Source of the DNA: Prevotella sp. UBA1378
GTDB taxonomy: Bacteria > Bacteroidota > Bacteroidia > Bacteroidales > Bacteroidaceae
Direction of reading: 5' to 3'
Length of the DNA stretch: 18,841 nt
Assembly (NCBI GenBank): GCA_002305505.1
Contig: DBRC01000036.1
Coordinates: forward strand, 9,903-28,743
Under the pieces are notes generated by a model that ran no database searches, was not told the DNA's origin, and saw only the letters and a program-made list of their open reading frames with translations. Of the stretch, positions 1 to 7,231 are shown piece after piece. Each line of letters starts with the position of its first letter. Position 1 is the first letter of the stretch. A program made the translations under genes and the position numbers.

Positions 1-24
1 TTTTTTGTGTGTCCGGCGTTTCTT

Positions 25-2184
25 TTATTCCTCTTCCTCAGCTTCAGCCTCGTGCTCCTTGATAAGCTGCGACTGGAGGTCGTTCGGAACAAGTTCGTAA
101 GAAGCAAACTTAGTGGTGAACGAGGCGCGGCCACCCGTGATGGAACTTAGGGAGATAGAGTAGTTGCTCAGCTCCTTCAGCGGAATCTTGGCCGCCAGCT
201 TCTGGTAACCGGCCTCGCTGTCCATACCCATGATAAGGGCACGCCGCCCTTGCAGATCGCTCATCACATCACCCATGAAGTCGGAGGGCACATACACCTC
301 GAGATCGTAAATGGGTTCGAGAATCTTGGGGCCGGCATCCTTGAATGCAGCCGAGAAAGCGTTGCGGGCTGCAAGCATAAACGAAAGCTCGTTGGAGTCG
401 ACGGGATGCATCTTGCCATCGTAAACGATGACACGCACGTCGCGGGCATAACTGCCGGTAAGCGGCCCTTGCTCCATGCGCTCCATTATACCCTTGAGGA
501 TGGCCGGCATGAAACGTGCATCAATGGCACCGCCCACTACAGAGTTGATGAATACCAGCTTGCCGCCCCATTCGAGGTCGATTTCTTCCTGCCCTTTTAC
601 GTTCATGCGGAACTCCTGCCCGCCAAACTTGAACACCGCCGGCAGCGGCATACCCTCGGCGTATGGTTCTACAATGAGGTGGACCTCGCCGAACTGTCCA
701 GCTCCTCCCGACTGTTTCTTGTGCCGGTAATCGGCACGGGCAGCCTTTGTTATCGTCTCCCTGTAAGGTATCTTCGGCTCTCCATACTTCACCTGTATCT
801 TCTCGTTGTTCTCCATACGCCACTTCAAGGTGCGGAGATGGAACTCGCCCTGTCCGTGCACTATGGTCTGGCGCAACTCTTTCGACAACTCGATTACCCA
901 CGTCGGGTCTTCCTGCCGCATCTTAACCAAGGCGGCCATCATTTTCTCGGTCTCCCCCTCGTTTACGGCCTTAATGGCACGCGAATACTTCGAATTGGGG
1001 TATTTTATAAAGTCGTATCTGTTGTCACAGTCTTTATCATTGAGGGCATTGCCCGTCTTAACATCCTTCAATTTCACGGAACAACCGATGTCGCCTGCAT
1101 GCATCTCTTCCACGGGGATGCGGTTGGCACCGGCACAGGCATAAATCGACGTGATACGCTCCTTCGACCCGCGGTCGGCATTGGTCAGGTCGGCACCGGC
1201 CTTCACCGTGCCGCTCATCACCTTGAAATATGACACTTCGCCAATATGCGGCTCCATGCCCGTCTTAAAGAAATAGAGCGACGTAGGAGCCGTACTTTCA
1301 GCGGCAATTTCCTCGCCGCGGGTATTGTGCACCTTCGGCATGTCGCTGACGAAAGGCACTACGTTGCCCAAGAATTCCATCAGGCGGCGAACCCCCATGT
1401 CCTTGCCTGCACAGACGCAGAAGACAGGGAAGATGGAACGGGTAACAAGCCCCTTGCGGATGCCCTCGCGCAGCTCGTCTTCCGTAAGGCTTTCTTCCTC
1501 GAAGAACTTCTCCATCAAGGTTTCGTCGTTTTCTGCGGCTGCCTCCACCAAAGCCTTGTGAAGCTCCATGGCCTTATCCATTTCCTCAGCCGGTATATCC
1601 TCGATAATGGGTGCACCGCCCTCGGGCTTCCACGAATACTTTTTCATCAGCAGCACGTCGATGAGCGAGTTGAAGCCGGGGCCGGTGGCTATGGGGTACT
1701 GAATCTGCACACACTTCGGGCCGTATATCTCCTGCATGTTGGAGATGATGGTATCAAAGTCGCACTTGTCGCTGTCCAACTGGTTGACAAGGAAGATGAC
1801 CGGTTTCTTGAGCTTCTCGGTGTAGCGGAAGATGTTTTGAGTGCCTACCTCCGGGCCGTACTGCCCGTTGATAAGGATCAGGGCCTGGTCGGTAACGTTG
1901 AGCGCTGTTATGGCACCGCCTACGAAGTCGTCGCTACCCGGGCAGTCGATGATGTTAAGCTTCTTGTTGTTCCATTCCACATGGAATACCGTCGAAAACA
2001 CTGAGTAGCCATACTCCTGTTCAACAGGGAAATAGTCGCTCACTGTGTTCTTGGCCTCTACCGTACCGCGGCGCTTGATGATACCGGCCTCGAAAAGCAT
2101 ACTTTCGGCAAGAGTGGTCTTGCCGCTACCCGCACTGCCAAGCAATGCAATGTTCTTGATTTCGTTTGTTTGATATACTCGCAT
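25..2184 (-). CDS. fusA2: EF-G paralog EF-G2 (translation elongation factor G-like, probably GTPase-defective)
   Basis: A 719-residue protein with full EF-G architecture: GTPase domain, then domains II-V. The P-loop is GSAGSGKT at residues 16-23 and the G4 motif is NQLD at 134-137. Two catalytic signatures differ from canonical EF-G. G3 reads DCPGSDDF (80-87) where EF-G has DTPGHVDF, so the catalytic His is Ser84. The switch I stretch that is normally EQERGIT reads EQEYGYS (55-61). The C-terminus is a run of Glu. Published work on Bacteroides thetaiotaomicron, recalled from memory, describes an EF-G paralog (EF-G2, fusA2) that supports translation without hydrolysing GTP, is induced on carbon starvation and is needed for gut colonisation; the changes seen here fit that paralog. 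The gene is divergent from hemW and has a plausible own promoter. Assignment to the EF-G family is certain; assignment to the EF-G2 subgroup is strong but rests on these motifs. Confidence 0.92.
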   Translation of the reverse strand: MRVYQTNEIKNIALLGSAGSGKTTLAESMLFEAGIIKRRGTVEAKNTVSDYFPVEQEYGYSVFSTVFHVEWNNKKLNIIDCPGSDDFVGGAITALNVTDQALILINGQYGPEVGTQNIFRYTEKLKKPVIFLVNQLDSDKCDFDTIISNMQEIYGPKCVQIQYPIATGPGFNSLIDVLLMKKYSWKPEGGAPIIEDIPAEEMDKAMELHKALVEAAAENDETLMEKFFEEESLTEDELREGIRKGLVTRSIFPVFCVCAGKDMGVRRLMEFLGNVVPFVSDMPKVHNTRGEEIAAESTAPTSLYFFKTGMEPHIGEVSYFKVMSGTVKAGADLTNADRGSKERITSIYACAGANRIPVEEMHAGDIGCSVKLKDVKTGNALNDKDCDNRYDFIKYPNSKYSRAIKAVNEGETEKMMAALVKMRQEDPTWVIELSKELRQTIVHGQGEFHLRTLKWRMENNEKIQVKYGEPKIPYRETITKAARADYRHKKQSGGAGQFGEVHLIVEPYAEGMPLPAVFKFGGQEFRMNVKGQEEIDLEWGGKLVFINSVVGGAIDARFMPAILKGIMERMEQGPLTGSYARDVRVIVYDGKMHPVDSNELSFMLAARNAFSAAFKDAGPKILEPIYDLEVYVPSDFMGDVMSDLQGRRALIMGMDSEAGYQKLAAKIPLKELSNYSISLSSITGGRASFTTKFASYELVPNDLQSQLIKEHEAEAEEEE

Positions 2185-2224
2185 ATCGTCATAGATTTAA
2201 GTTGATACTTAGACTTATCGCCGT

Positions 2225-2255
2225 TAAAGTTAGACATTTTCAATTAAAAATCCAA
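2225..2255 (-). promoter_or_regulatory. Putative Bacteroidetes-type promoter for fusA2
   Basis: On the minus strand a TTG (2253-2255) is followed after 20 bases by TAACTTTA (2225-2232), one base off the TAnnTTTG -7 consensus. Transcription would start near 2218, leaving a leader of about 35 bases before the ATG at 2184. The match is reasonable, but the region is A+T-rich, so chance matches are possible. Confidence 0.45.
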
Positions 2256-2262
2256 GGAAAAG

Positions 2263-2293
2263 TTTTAAATATTAAACAATATTAGTAATTTTA
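2263..2293 (+). promoter_or_regulatory. Putative weak promoter for hemW
   Basis: TTTT (2263-2266) and TAATTTTA (2286-2293), separated by 19 bases, resemble the Bacteroidetes TTTG / TAnnTTTG promoter with one deviation in each box. The start codon follows 11 bases later, so the leader would be nearly absent. The -33 boxes of this promoter and of the fusA2 promoter would lie about 10 bp apart, back to back. Confidence 0.33.
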
Positions 2294-2304
2294 CCTGCTG
2301 AAAT

Positions 2305-3459
2305 ATGGCTGGAATCTATCTACATATACCTTTTTGTAAGAACCGCTGCATCTACTGCGGTTTCTACTCTACCGTGCGCGGCGGCTTGCGCCAGCAATAC
2401 ACCGATGCGCTGTGCCGCGAGATGGCAATGCGGAGCAACTATCTTGACAAATGCGGCACGCCGCAGATAGACACGGTATACATGGGCGGGGGCACCCCGT
2501 CGCAACTGCTGCCCGGGCAATTACGGCAACTGTTCAGGCAGATGGAGGAGGTATTCATCGGGGAAAGCCTGTCGCGGGCGGACGCCGGCAGGGAAATCAC
2601 GATGGAATGCAACCCCGACGACGTGACGGAAGAATACGCCGCGGCGCTGGGGGAGCTGCCGGTGAACCGCGTGAGCATGGGGGCACAGACTTTCGACGAC
2701 GGGCGCCTGCGCTTCATCCACCGGAGGCATAGGCCGGAACAAGTAGTACAGGCTGTAGAGCGGTTACGGGCTGCCGGCATCAGCAATATCAGCATCGACC
2801 TGATGTACGGGTTCCCCGGGGAGACGCTGTCCGACTGGCAGTCGGACATTGACGCAGCGCTGGCTATAGGCGCAGAACATATATCGGCCTATAGCCTTAT
2901 GTACGAGGAGGGCACCCGGCTTTTCCAGATGGCGGAGCAAGGGCTGGTAAAGGAAATAGCTGAGGAGCTGAGCCTGGAAATGTACAACGTGCTCATCGAC
3001 AGGCTGGAGGCGGCCGGATACGAACATTACGAAATCAGCAACTTTGCACGGCAGGGATACCGCTCGCGCCACAACAGCAGCTATTGGAAGGGGATTCCCT
3101 ATATCGGCCTCGGTGCGGCGGCCCACTCTTTCGACCTTGGTTCGCGGCAGTGGAACGTGGCCGACATCGGACGTTACATCCACGGTATCGGGAAAGGTGA
3201 AATACCGATGGAACGCGAACGGCTGGATAAAGACACACGGTACAACGACACCGTCATGCTAAGCCTGCGAACCTGTGAGGGCATCGACATGGAGGAGCTG
3301 GAAAAAGTATTCGGCAGCAAGCATGCAGAATACTGCAAGCAGGCTGCCGAACGCTTTGTGAATCAACAGTTGCTGATAACCGATGGCCGCCGGATGCGGC
3401 TCAGCCGTAAAGGGCTCTTCGTAAGCGACATGATTATGAGCGAACTGATGCGGATATAG
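2305..3459 (+). CDS. hemW: HemW-type radical SAM heme chaperone
   Basis: A 384-residue protein of the HemW/HemN-like radical SAM family. The [4Fe-4S] cluster motif CxxxCxxC is at Cys11, Cys15 and Cys18 within PFCKNRCIYCGF. A glycine-rich SAM-binding motif MGGGTPSQL follows at 60-68. The HNxxYW motif linked to heme binding in HemW proteins is present as HNSSYW (256-261). The length matches HemW rather than the longer oxygen-independent coproporphyrinogen oxidase HemN. HemW is a cytosolic protein that binds heme and is thought to deliver it to heme enzymes such as respiratory-chain components. The ATG at 2305 starts directly at the conserved N-terminal strand. The gene is divergent from fusA2 and convergent with the TonB receptor, 40 bp away, with no obvious terminator between. 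HemW proteins are often misannotated as coproporphyrinogen III oxidase. Confidence 0.94.
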   Translation: MAGIYLHIPFCKNRCIYCGFYSTVRGGLRQQYTDALCREMAMRSNYLDKCGTPQIDTVYMGGGTPSQLLPGQLRQLFRQMEEVFIGESLSRADAGREITMECNPDDVTEEYAAALGELPVNRVSMGAQTFDDGRLRFIHRRHRPEQVVQAVERLRAAGISNISIDLMYGFPGETLSDWQSDIDAALAIGAEHISAYSLMYEEGTRLFQMAEQGLVKEIAEELSLEMYNVLIDRLEAAGYEHYEISNFARQGYRSRHNSSYWKGIPYIGLGAAAHSFDLGSRQWNVADIGRYIHGIGKGEIPMERERLDKDTRYNDTVMLSLRTCEGIDMEELEKVFGSKHAEYCKQAAERFVNQQLLITDGRRMRLSRKGLFVSDMIMSELMRI

Positions 3460-3499
3460 TGTTACAGTTAAATAATTCTTTGCCCTTATGTTTCTTCGC

Positions 3500-5875
3500 C
3501 TAAAAGTGGAAGCGGACGTCGGCCCCTACCTGGATGGGGTTACCCTGCTGGGCGAACGAGCTGCCCGAACTCCCGAAAGTATTGGTAACGAGGAACGTAT
3601 TGTATTTGGTGTCGGTAAGGTTACGCCCCCAGATGTCAAGCGAGCAGCAACCGAAATCGAGGTTGACATGTGCGCCTAACACGGCGTAGAGCTTTTGGGA
3701 GAGGGTGTTGCCGCTGTCCCAGTAGGTCTTACCGTTACCGTTGACATTGGCCCCCAGCGTAACGGCTTTCAGGAAGCCGTCCCTGCAGAGGCCGAAACGG
3801 TAATCGGCCGTTGCGCTGAACGTATGCTGCGGCACAAAGGGCACATATTTGCCCTTATAGTCGACTGCCTGCTTAGCGCCATTCACCGAGATGCTGTCAG
3901 TATATCGGCGGAAAGTGGAGTGCGTATAACTGTAAGACACTGCCCACGAAATACGGTTGTCGAGCGCGCTCCCGCGCAGTGCGAGCTCAAGACCGCAACT
4001 GCTGCTTTTACCCGCATTGACCATCATGCGGCCATAACCGTACTGACCGGCCATCACGGAGAGTTGCTGATTGTGAATCTGCATATAGAACACGGCCAAG
4101 TCGGCATGCAACTTACCGCCGAAGAGATTGAGATGGGTGCCAGCTTCGTAGTTCCAGCTGGTTTCGGGCTTATACGCGATAGTATTGTTTACGTTATCAT
4201 AGTCAGCTTCTGTATGTGGCAAATCTTTATCGGTGTAGCGCAATACCATTGCGTTCTTCATAAACTCCGACTGCAGTATATCCGAGAACATCTGGATATT
4301 GAACCCGCCGGCACGGTAGCCTTTACTTACTGTAGCGTAAACATTGCTGTTGTTGTCGTCAATCCGGTACGTCAGCCCCAGCTTCGGGAGCAACTGGTAG
4401 AATGATTGGAAAGCAGAGCCATCCATTGCCGATGTCAGCTTATTCGTTGCAGTATATTCCACTGGGCTATAAGCATGGGGCGGTATGACGAAATGCAAAC
4501 TTAACAGCCCGCCGGTTACATAGTCGGCCCTAACCTCCTGATAATCGTACCTCAACCCCAGCTTCACGTCTAAGCGGCCGGTCAGCGAGAATGTCGACTC
4601 ATGGAAAGCACCGGCATTGAAGGCCGGGGTCTTGAAATGCTCATCGATATAGAAACTGGGTATTTCACATACCGAGAACTTGGCACCGGTGCCCATCGAC
4701 TCCAGAATCGGCTTTACCCGTGCTGCTATCATTTGTTTCATCCCTGCACCGAATGTAACGGGGGCCGTTGTGCTAAGCCACTGGAAGCTGCCGAACAATC
4801 CCGTAACATGCTGCCACCGGCCGCCGTTCTTGCTGCGCAAAGCAATTTCTTGGGTCACGGCATTCATTTTCTCCATTTGCTGCAGTTCCATGAAATCTGC
4901 CGGCATATAATCCTGATCCATTTTCATCTTATCCCACAGATACTGATGACTGGTGGTAGAGGTAAACAGCATGCGGCCGAAATCATAACTGACGTTCAGC
5001 CCCGTATTCACCATCTGCCGCTTGTAGGTATTGGTAAAAGTAGTAGCAGGCTCAGCCGTATTCCCGGTTACGTTGTCATAAGCTCCGTAGGGGAAAGCAT
5101 TCTGCGAAACAAACTGGTAATCGCTGGTGAGGTCGAACGTCAACCGGCCGCCCGGTTTCCACATCAAGCGGATTTTCGAGCCGGCCTCGTTGGTAAGGTC
5201 GGCACGGTCGCCGGTATTCTGGTTCTTGAAAAACCCGTTCTGCCCGCTATAGAAACCGGCCACGGAGAAAGCGAAGTTTGCACTCGGACGGTGATAATGC
5301 GCCACCTCGGCATTGCGGTAGAACCCCGTGCCTGCACCAAGGGCGATGTCGGTACCCTGGTAGTTCATCGGATTCTTAGAATAGATGCGCACCAGTCCGC
5401 CCTCGGTGTTCATGCCGTAGAGCGTGCCTTGCGGGCCGCGCAACACGTCGACGCGGTCGAGCATATAATAATGATTGTTAATGGCTGTTTTCCCCAACAA
5501 CGGCAGGTTGTCGTAATAGACGCCTACGGCCGGGCTCCCGGACCGCGACCCTATGCCGCGCACATACATGGACGATGTGAGGCGCGAGCCATAGCTGGGC
5601 ATCACGAACGAGGGGACGAATGCCGACAGCTGGCTCAGGTCGCGCACGTTGAGTTGACGGAGCTCACGGTTTGTAAATACACTGCTGCTTAAAGGCTGCT
5701 GGCGAAGCTGTACTTGCTCCTTTGGTTGGGAAACAACAATGATTTCATCAAGGTCTACAACTTTTGAAGTGTCCAAACGCAAGCCTGCATACTCCCCTAA
5801 CGGATTGCGCAGCGACAATGCGCTTGCAGGCAAGGTGGAAATTACGAAAAAACCAATTAAAATACTCTTATTCAT
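3500..5875 (-). CDS. TonB-dependent outer-membrane receptor (non-SusC type)
   Basis: A 791-residue precursor. Signal peptide: MNKS then a hydrophobic stretch ending in PASA (about residues 1-19). A TonB-box-like segment DLDEIIVVS (41-49) precedes a plug domain at about 55-170 with VRGIGSR and VDVLRGPQGTLYGMNTEGG, both typical of iron-complex receptors. The rest is a 22-strand-type barrel, and the protein ends in RFHF with the terminal Phe expected of barrel proteins. There is no N-terminal carboxypeptidase-regulatory-like domain and no SusD partner, so it is not a SusC glycan importer. The ligand is unknown; siderophore, heme or cobalamin are possible, and nearness to hemW is only weak circumstantial support for heme. 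I chose the ATG at 5875, not the in-frame ATG at 5929, because the latter lies upstream of the promoter -7 box and would put 18 Cys-rich residues before the signal peptide. Confidence 0.93.
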   Translation of the reverse strand: MNKSILIGFFVISTLPASALSLRNPLGEYAGLRLDTSKVVDLDEIIVVSQPKEQVQLRQQPLSSSVFTNRELRQLNVRDLSQLSAFVPSFVMPSYGSRLTSSMYVRGIGSRSGSPAVGVYYDNLPLLGKTAINNHYYMLDRVDVLRGPQGTLYGMNTEGGLVRIYSKNPMNYQGTDIALGAGTGFYRNAEVAHYHRPSANFAFSVAGFYSGQNGFFKNQNTGDRADLTNEAGSKIRLMWKPGGRLTFDLTSDYQFVSQNAFPYGAYDNVTGNTAEPATTFTNTYKRQMVNTGLNVSYDFGRMLFTSTTSHQYLWDKMKMDQDYMPADFMELQQMEKMNAVTQEIALRSKNGGRWQHVTGLFGSFQWLSTTAPVTFGAGMKQMIAARVKPILESMGTGAKFSVCEIPSFYIDEHFKTPAFNAGAFHESTFSLTGRLDVKLGLRYDYQEVRADYVTGGLLSLHFVIPPHAYSPVEYTATNKLTSAMDGSAFQSFYQLLPKLGLTYRIDDNNSNVYATVSKGYRAGGFNIQMFSDILQSEFMKNAMVLRYTDKDLPHTEADYDNVNNTIAYKPETSWNYEAGTHLNLFGGKLHADLAVFYMQIHNQQLSVMAGQYGYGRMMVNAGKSSSCGLELALRGSALDNRISWAVSYSYTHSTFRRYTDSISVNGAKQAVDYKGKYVPFVPQHTFSATADYRFGLCRDGFLKAVTLGANVNGNGKTYWDSGNTLSQKLYAVLGAHVNLDFGCCSLDIWGRNLTDTKYNTFLVTNTFGSSGSSFAQQGNPIQVGADVRFHF

Positions 5876-5898
5876 CTTATCGTTTCTTAAATACGGTG

Positions 5899-5929
5899 CA
5901 AAGGTACAACATTGTCGGCACCCATGCAA
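5899..5929 (-). promoter_or_regulatory. Bacteroidetes-type promoter of the TonB-dependent receptor gene
   Basis: On the minus strand TTG (5927-5929) is followed after exactly 20 bases by TACCTTTG (5899-5906), a perfect TAnnTTTG -7 box. The start codon at 5875 lies 23 bases downstream of the -7 box, so the leader is very short, about 15-18 bases, with the A-rich segment TTAAGAAACGATAAG before the ATG. The position also excludes the upstream in-frame ATG as the translation start. No operator palindrome is obvious over the core promoter. Confidence 0.78.
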
Positions 5930-5983
5930 TCCATATTTATAAGGATTATAACAGACTAACGGGTAAACAACATGATTGTAGTA

Positions 5984-6018
5984 TTAATCCTTAATCCACA
6001 ATCCATAATCCTTAATCC
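5984..6018. repeat. Five tandem 7-bp AATCC heptads
   Basis: Five consecutive heptads on the plus strand read ttaatcc, ttaatcc, acaatcc, ataatcc, ttaatcc. They sit just left of the large inverted repeat in the intergenic region. The same AATCC core recurs on the right side of the inverted repeat in 16-bp units. Short A+T-rich tandem repeats of this kind are common between Bacteroidales genes and no function is established. Confidence 0.85.
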
Positions 6019-6027
6019 GGGAATCCA

Positions 6028-6144
6028 GAAATCGTACAAGCATCTTGTAGCCGGGCTACAAGCACCGTGTAGCAAGACTACAAGCACCGTGTAGCAAGAC
6101 TACAAGCACCGTGTAGCAGGGCTACAAGATGCTTGTACGATTTC
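6028..6144. repeat. 25-bp perfect inverted repeat around a 67-bp core
   Basis: The left arm (6028-6052) and right arm (6120-6144) are exact reverse complements over 25 bp. Each arm is itself a small hairpin, TACAAG-CAT-CTTGTA on the left and TACAAG-ATG-CTTGTA on the right, so the element could form nested cruciforms or one long stem. The core holds three 22-bp tandem units. It lies between the end of the eight-gene operon (stop at 6254) and the receptor promoter, so transcripts reading out of the operon would fold here. There is no U-tract after it in the minus-strand direction, so it is not a classical intrinsic terminator. No target-site duplication or transposase is visible. Confidence 0.9.
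6056..6121. repeat. Three tandem 22-bp units, each with a small dyad
   Basis: Units at 6056-6077, 6078-6099 and 6100-6121. The first two are identical (ctacaagcaccgtgtagc followed by aaga) and the third differs at two bases near its end. Each unit has a 5-bp stem CTACA/TGTAG with a 7-base loop. The arms of the surrounding inverted repeat are diverged units in the same 22-bp phase (6034-6055 and 6122-6143), giving five units in all. Confidence 0.9.
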
Positions 6145-6201
6145 CAACTGTTACGTTCCATGACGAACTCCATAAATCCCCGAAAACCATTAAACCGTAA
6201 T

Positions 6202-6249
6202 CCGTAATCCAAAATATCCGTAATCCAAAATATCCGTAATCCAAAATAA
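6202..6249. repeat. Three tandem 16-bp units
   Basis: The 16-bp unit ccgtaatccaaaatat occurs at 6202-6217 and 6218-6233, and with one final-base change at 6234-6249. A partial unit, ccgtaat, precedes at 6195-6201. The array ends 4 bp before the stop codon of the neighbouring lipoprotein gene. Its AATCC core is shared with the heptads at 5984-6018. Confidence 0.88.
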
Positions 6250-6253
6250 TCTG

Positions 6254-7231
6254 CTAATCGTTTACCGCCCCACAATGCGGGCATTCGCCTTTCCTGAGCA
6301 GTTTTCCTCCGCACCGCCCGCAAACATAGCGGTAGTAGGAACGGCGCAGGTAAACGGTAACGGAAAAATAAATATAGGCCGGCAACAATACGTAGCCTAT
6401 ATAATATAAGGTGGAAATGCTGAAAACAACATAATCGACGGCACAGACCGCAGCAAGCGAACAAAGATAGAGCAATGCCTCGGAAGCCGGTAACCGCCTT
6501 ACCACTTCCTGCAATGCAGCCAAGCCAACAATCAGCAATGCCCATACCGAAGCAAGGAACAAGCCGATATGAAGCGGGACGGCAAACGGATTGAGCGAGG
6601 GATGATAATAGAAATGGCGCCACGATTCGGGGGCAAACATCTGGATAGACGCATACAATGTAGCCGATACAGCTATGACCAGCGCCAGCAAAGACGGGAA
6701 AAAAGAGTCGATGTCATTGAAATGCACGATATACGACCTGCGCTTGAACTGGCGGTGGAGCGCATAGGCCGCCGTTACGACAACGATCAAGGCAAGGAAT
6801 ATCAGGATATGATTGTCGGAAAACAGATTGATGAACTGACTGATGGGGTCGTCGGGTTCTACACTGTCCAGCAAGCAGCGCTCGTGTATCCACCCCTGCG
6901 TCAGCTGGTCGCGCGCCACCTTCACCCACACCGAATCGATAGAATCCCCGGGCATCGTCATGATGTCGGCCACGACGATGTGGTCGCCGCCATAGAGCGT
7001 AACGCTGTCGAAGGGCAACTCGTCGGGGGCTTGCGTCGAGATGCGGATAGAATCGCCCTTCACGATGAAATTATAGTTCTGGGAGTAATGATGGGTTGTA
7101 TAAAACGACATGGAATCCCCATCCTGCGCCATATCCCATGCATCGGATGTCGGTTCGCCATGATAATAACACGAGGCAAACAGCAGAGGCAGGAAGACTG
7201 CCAGCCAGCAGGACTTATTCGGCATAGACAT
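6254..7231 (-). CDS. Polytopic membrane lipoprotein with periplasmic SH3-like region and C-terminal zinc ribbon; function unknown
   Basis: 325 residues. A lipoprotein signal peptide with lipobox FASC puts the lipidated Cys at 21. Residues about 22-135 are soluble; 60-122 contain a VWVKVARDQ...GWIHERCL stretch resembling SH3-like folds. Five membrane segments follow at about 141-158, 176-197, 221-242, 252-274 and 275-294. Basic residues after segments 1, 3 and 5 (HRQFKRR, EVVRR, LRRSYYR) predict N-terminus periplasmic and C-terminus cytosolic. The C-terminus is a zinc ribbon with CxxC pairs at 304/307 and 317/320. The gene overlaps the U32 gene by 17 bp from this start, or 11 bp from the in-frame ATG at 7225, so it is probably translationally coupled. 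It is the last gene of the long minus-strand run and is followed by a repeat-rich region. I do not recognise a characterised homolog. A sensor coupling the periplasm to a cytosolic zinc-ribbon partner is possible but is inference. Confidence 0.85.
   Translation of the reverse strand: MSMPNKSCWLAVFLPLLFASCYYHGEPTSDAWDMAQDGDSMSFYTTHHYSQNYNFIVKGDSIRISTQAPDELPFDSVTLYGGDHIVVADIMTMPGDSIDSVWVKVARDQLTQGWIHERCLLDSVEPDDPISQFINLFSDNHILIFLALIVVVTAAYALHRQFKRRSYIVHFNDIDSFFPSLLALVIAVSATLYASIQMFAPESWRHFYYHPSLNPFAVPLHIGLFLASVWALLIVGLAALQEVVRRLPASEALLYLCSLAAVCAVDYVVFSISTLYYIGYVLLPAYIYFSVTVYLRRSYYRYVCGRCGGKLLRKGECPHCGAVND

Noticed and set aside
250..5692. Plus-strand open frames opposite fusA2 (250-1233, 1246-2004) and opposite the TonB receptor (3695-4405, 4601-5692)
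   Set aside because: Same shadow pattern; no domain, start context or promoter supports them.
5876..5929. Longer N-terminus for the TonB receptor starting at 5929
   Set aside because: That ATG precedes the -7 promoter box and would place 18 residues ahead of a clear signal peptide.
6028..6144. CRISPR array from the 22-bp repeats
   Set aside because: The units are directly abutting with no spacers, and no cas gene is present.
6028..6144. Intrinsic terminator for the operon
   Set aside because: The hairpin is strong but is followed by only three T residues on the minus strand (TTTCTGG). A factor-dependent end is possible but not visible.
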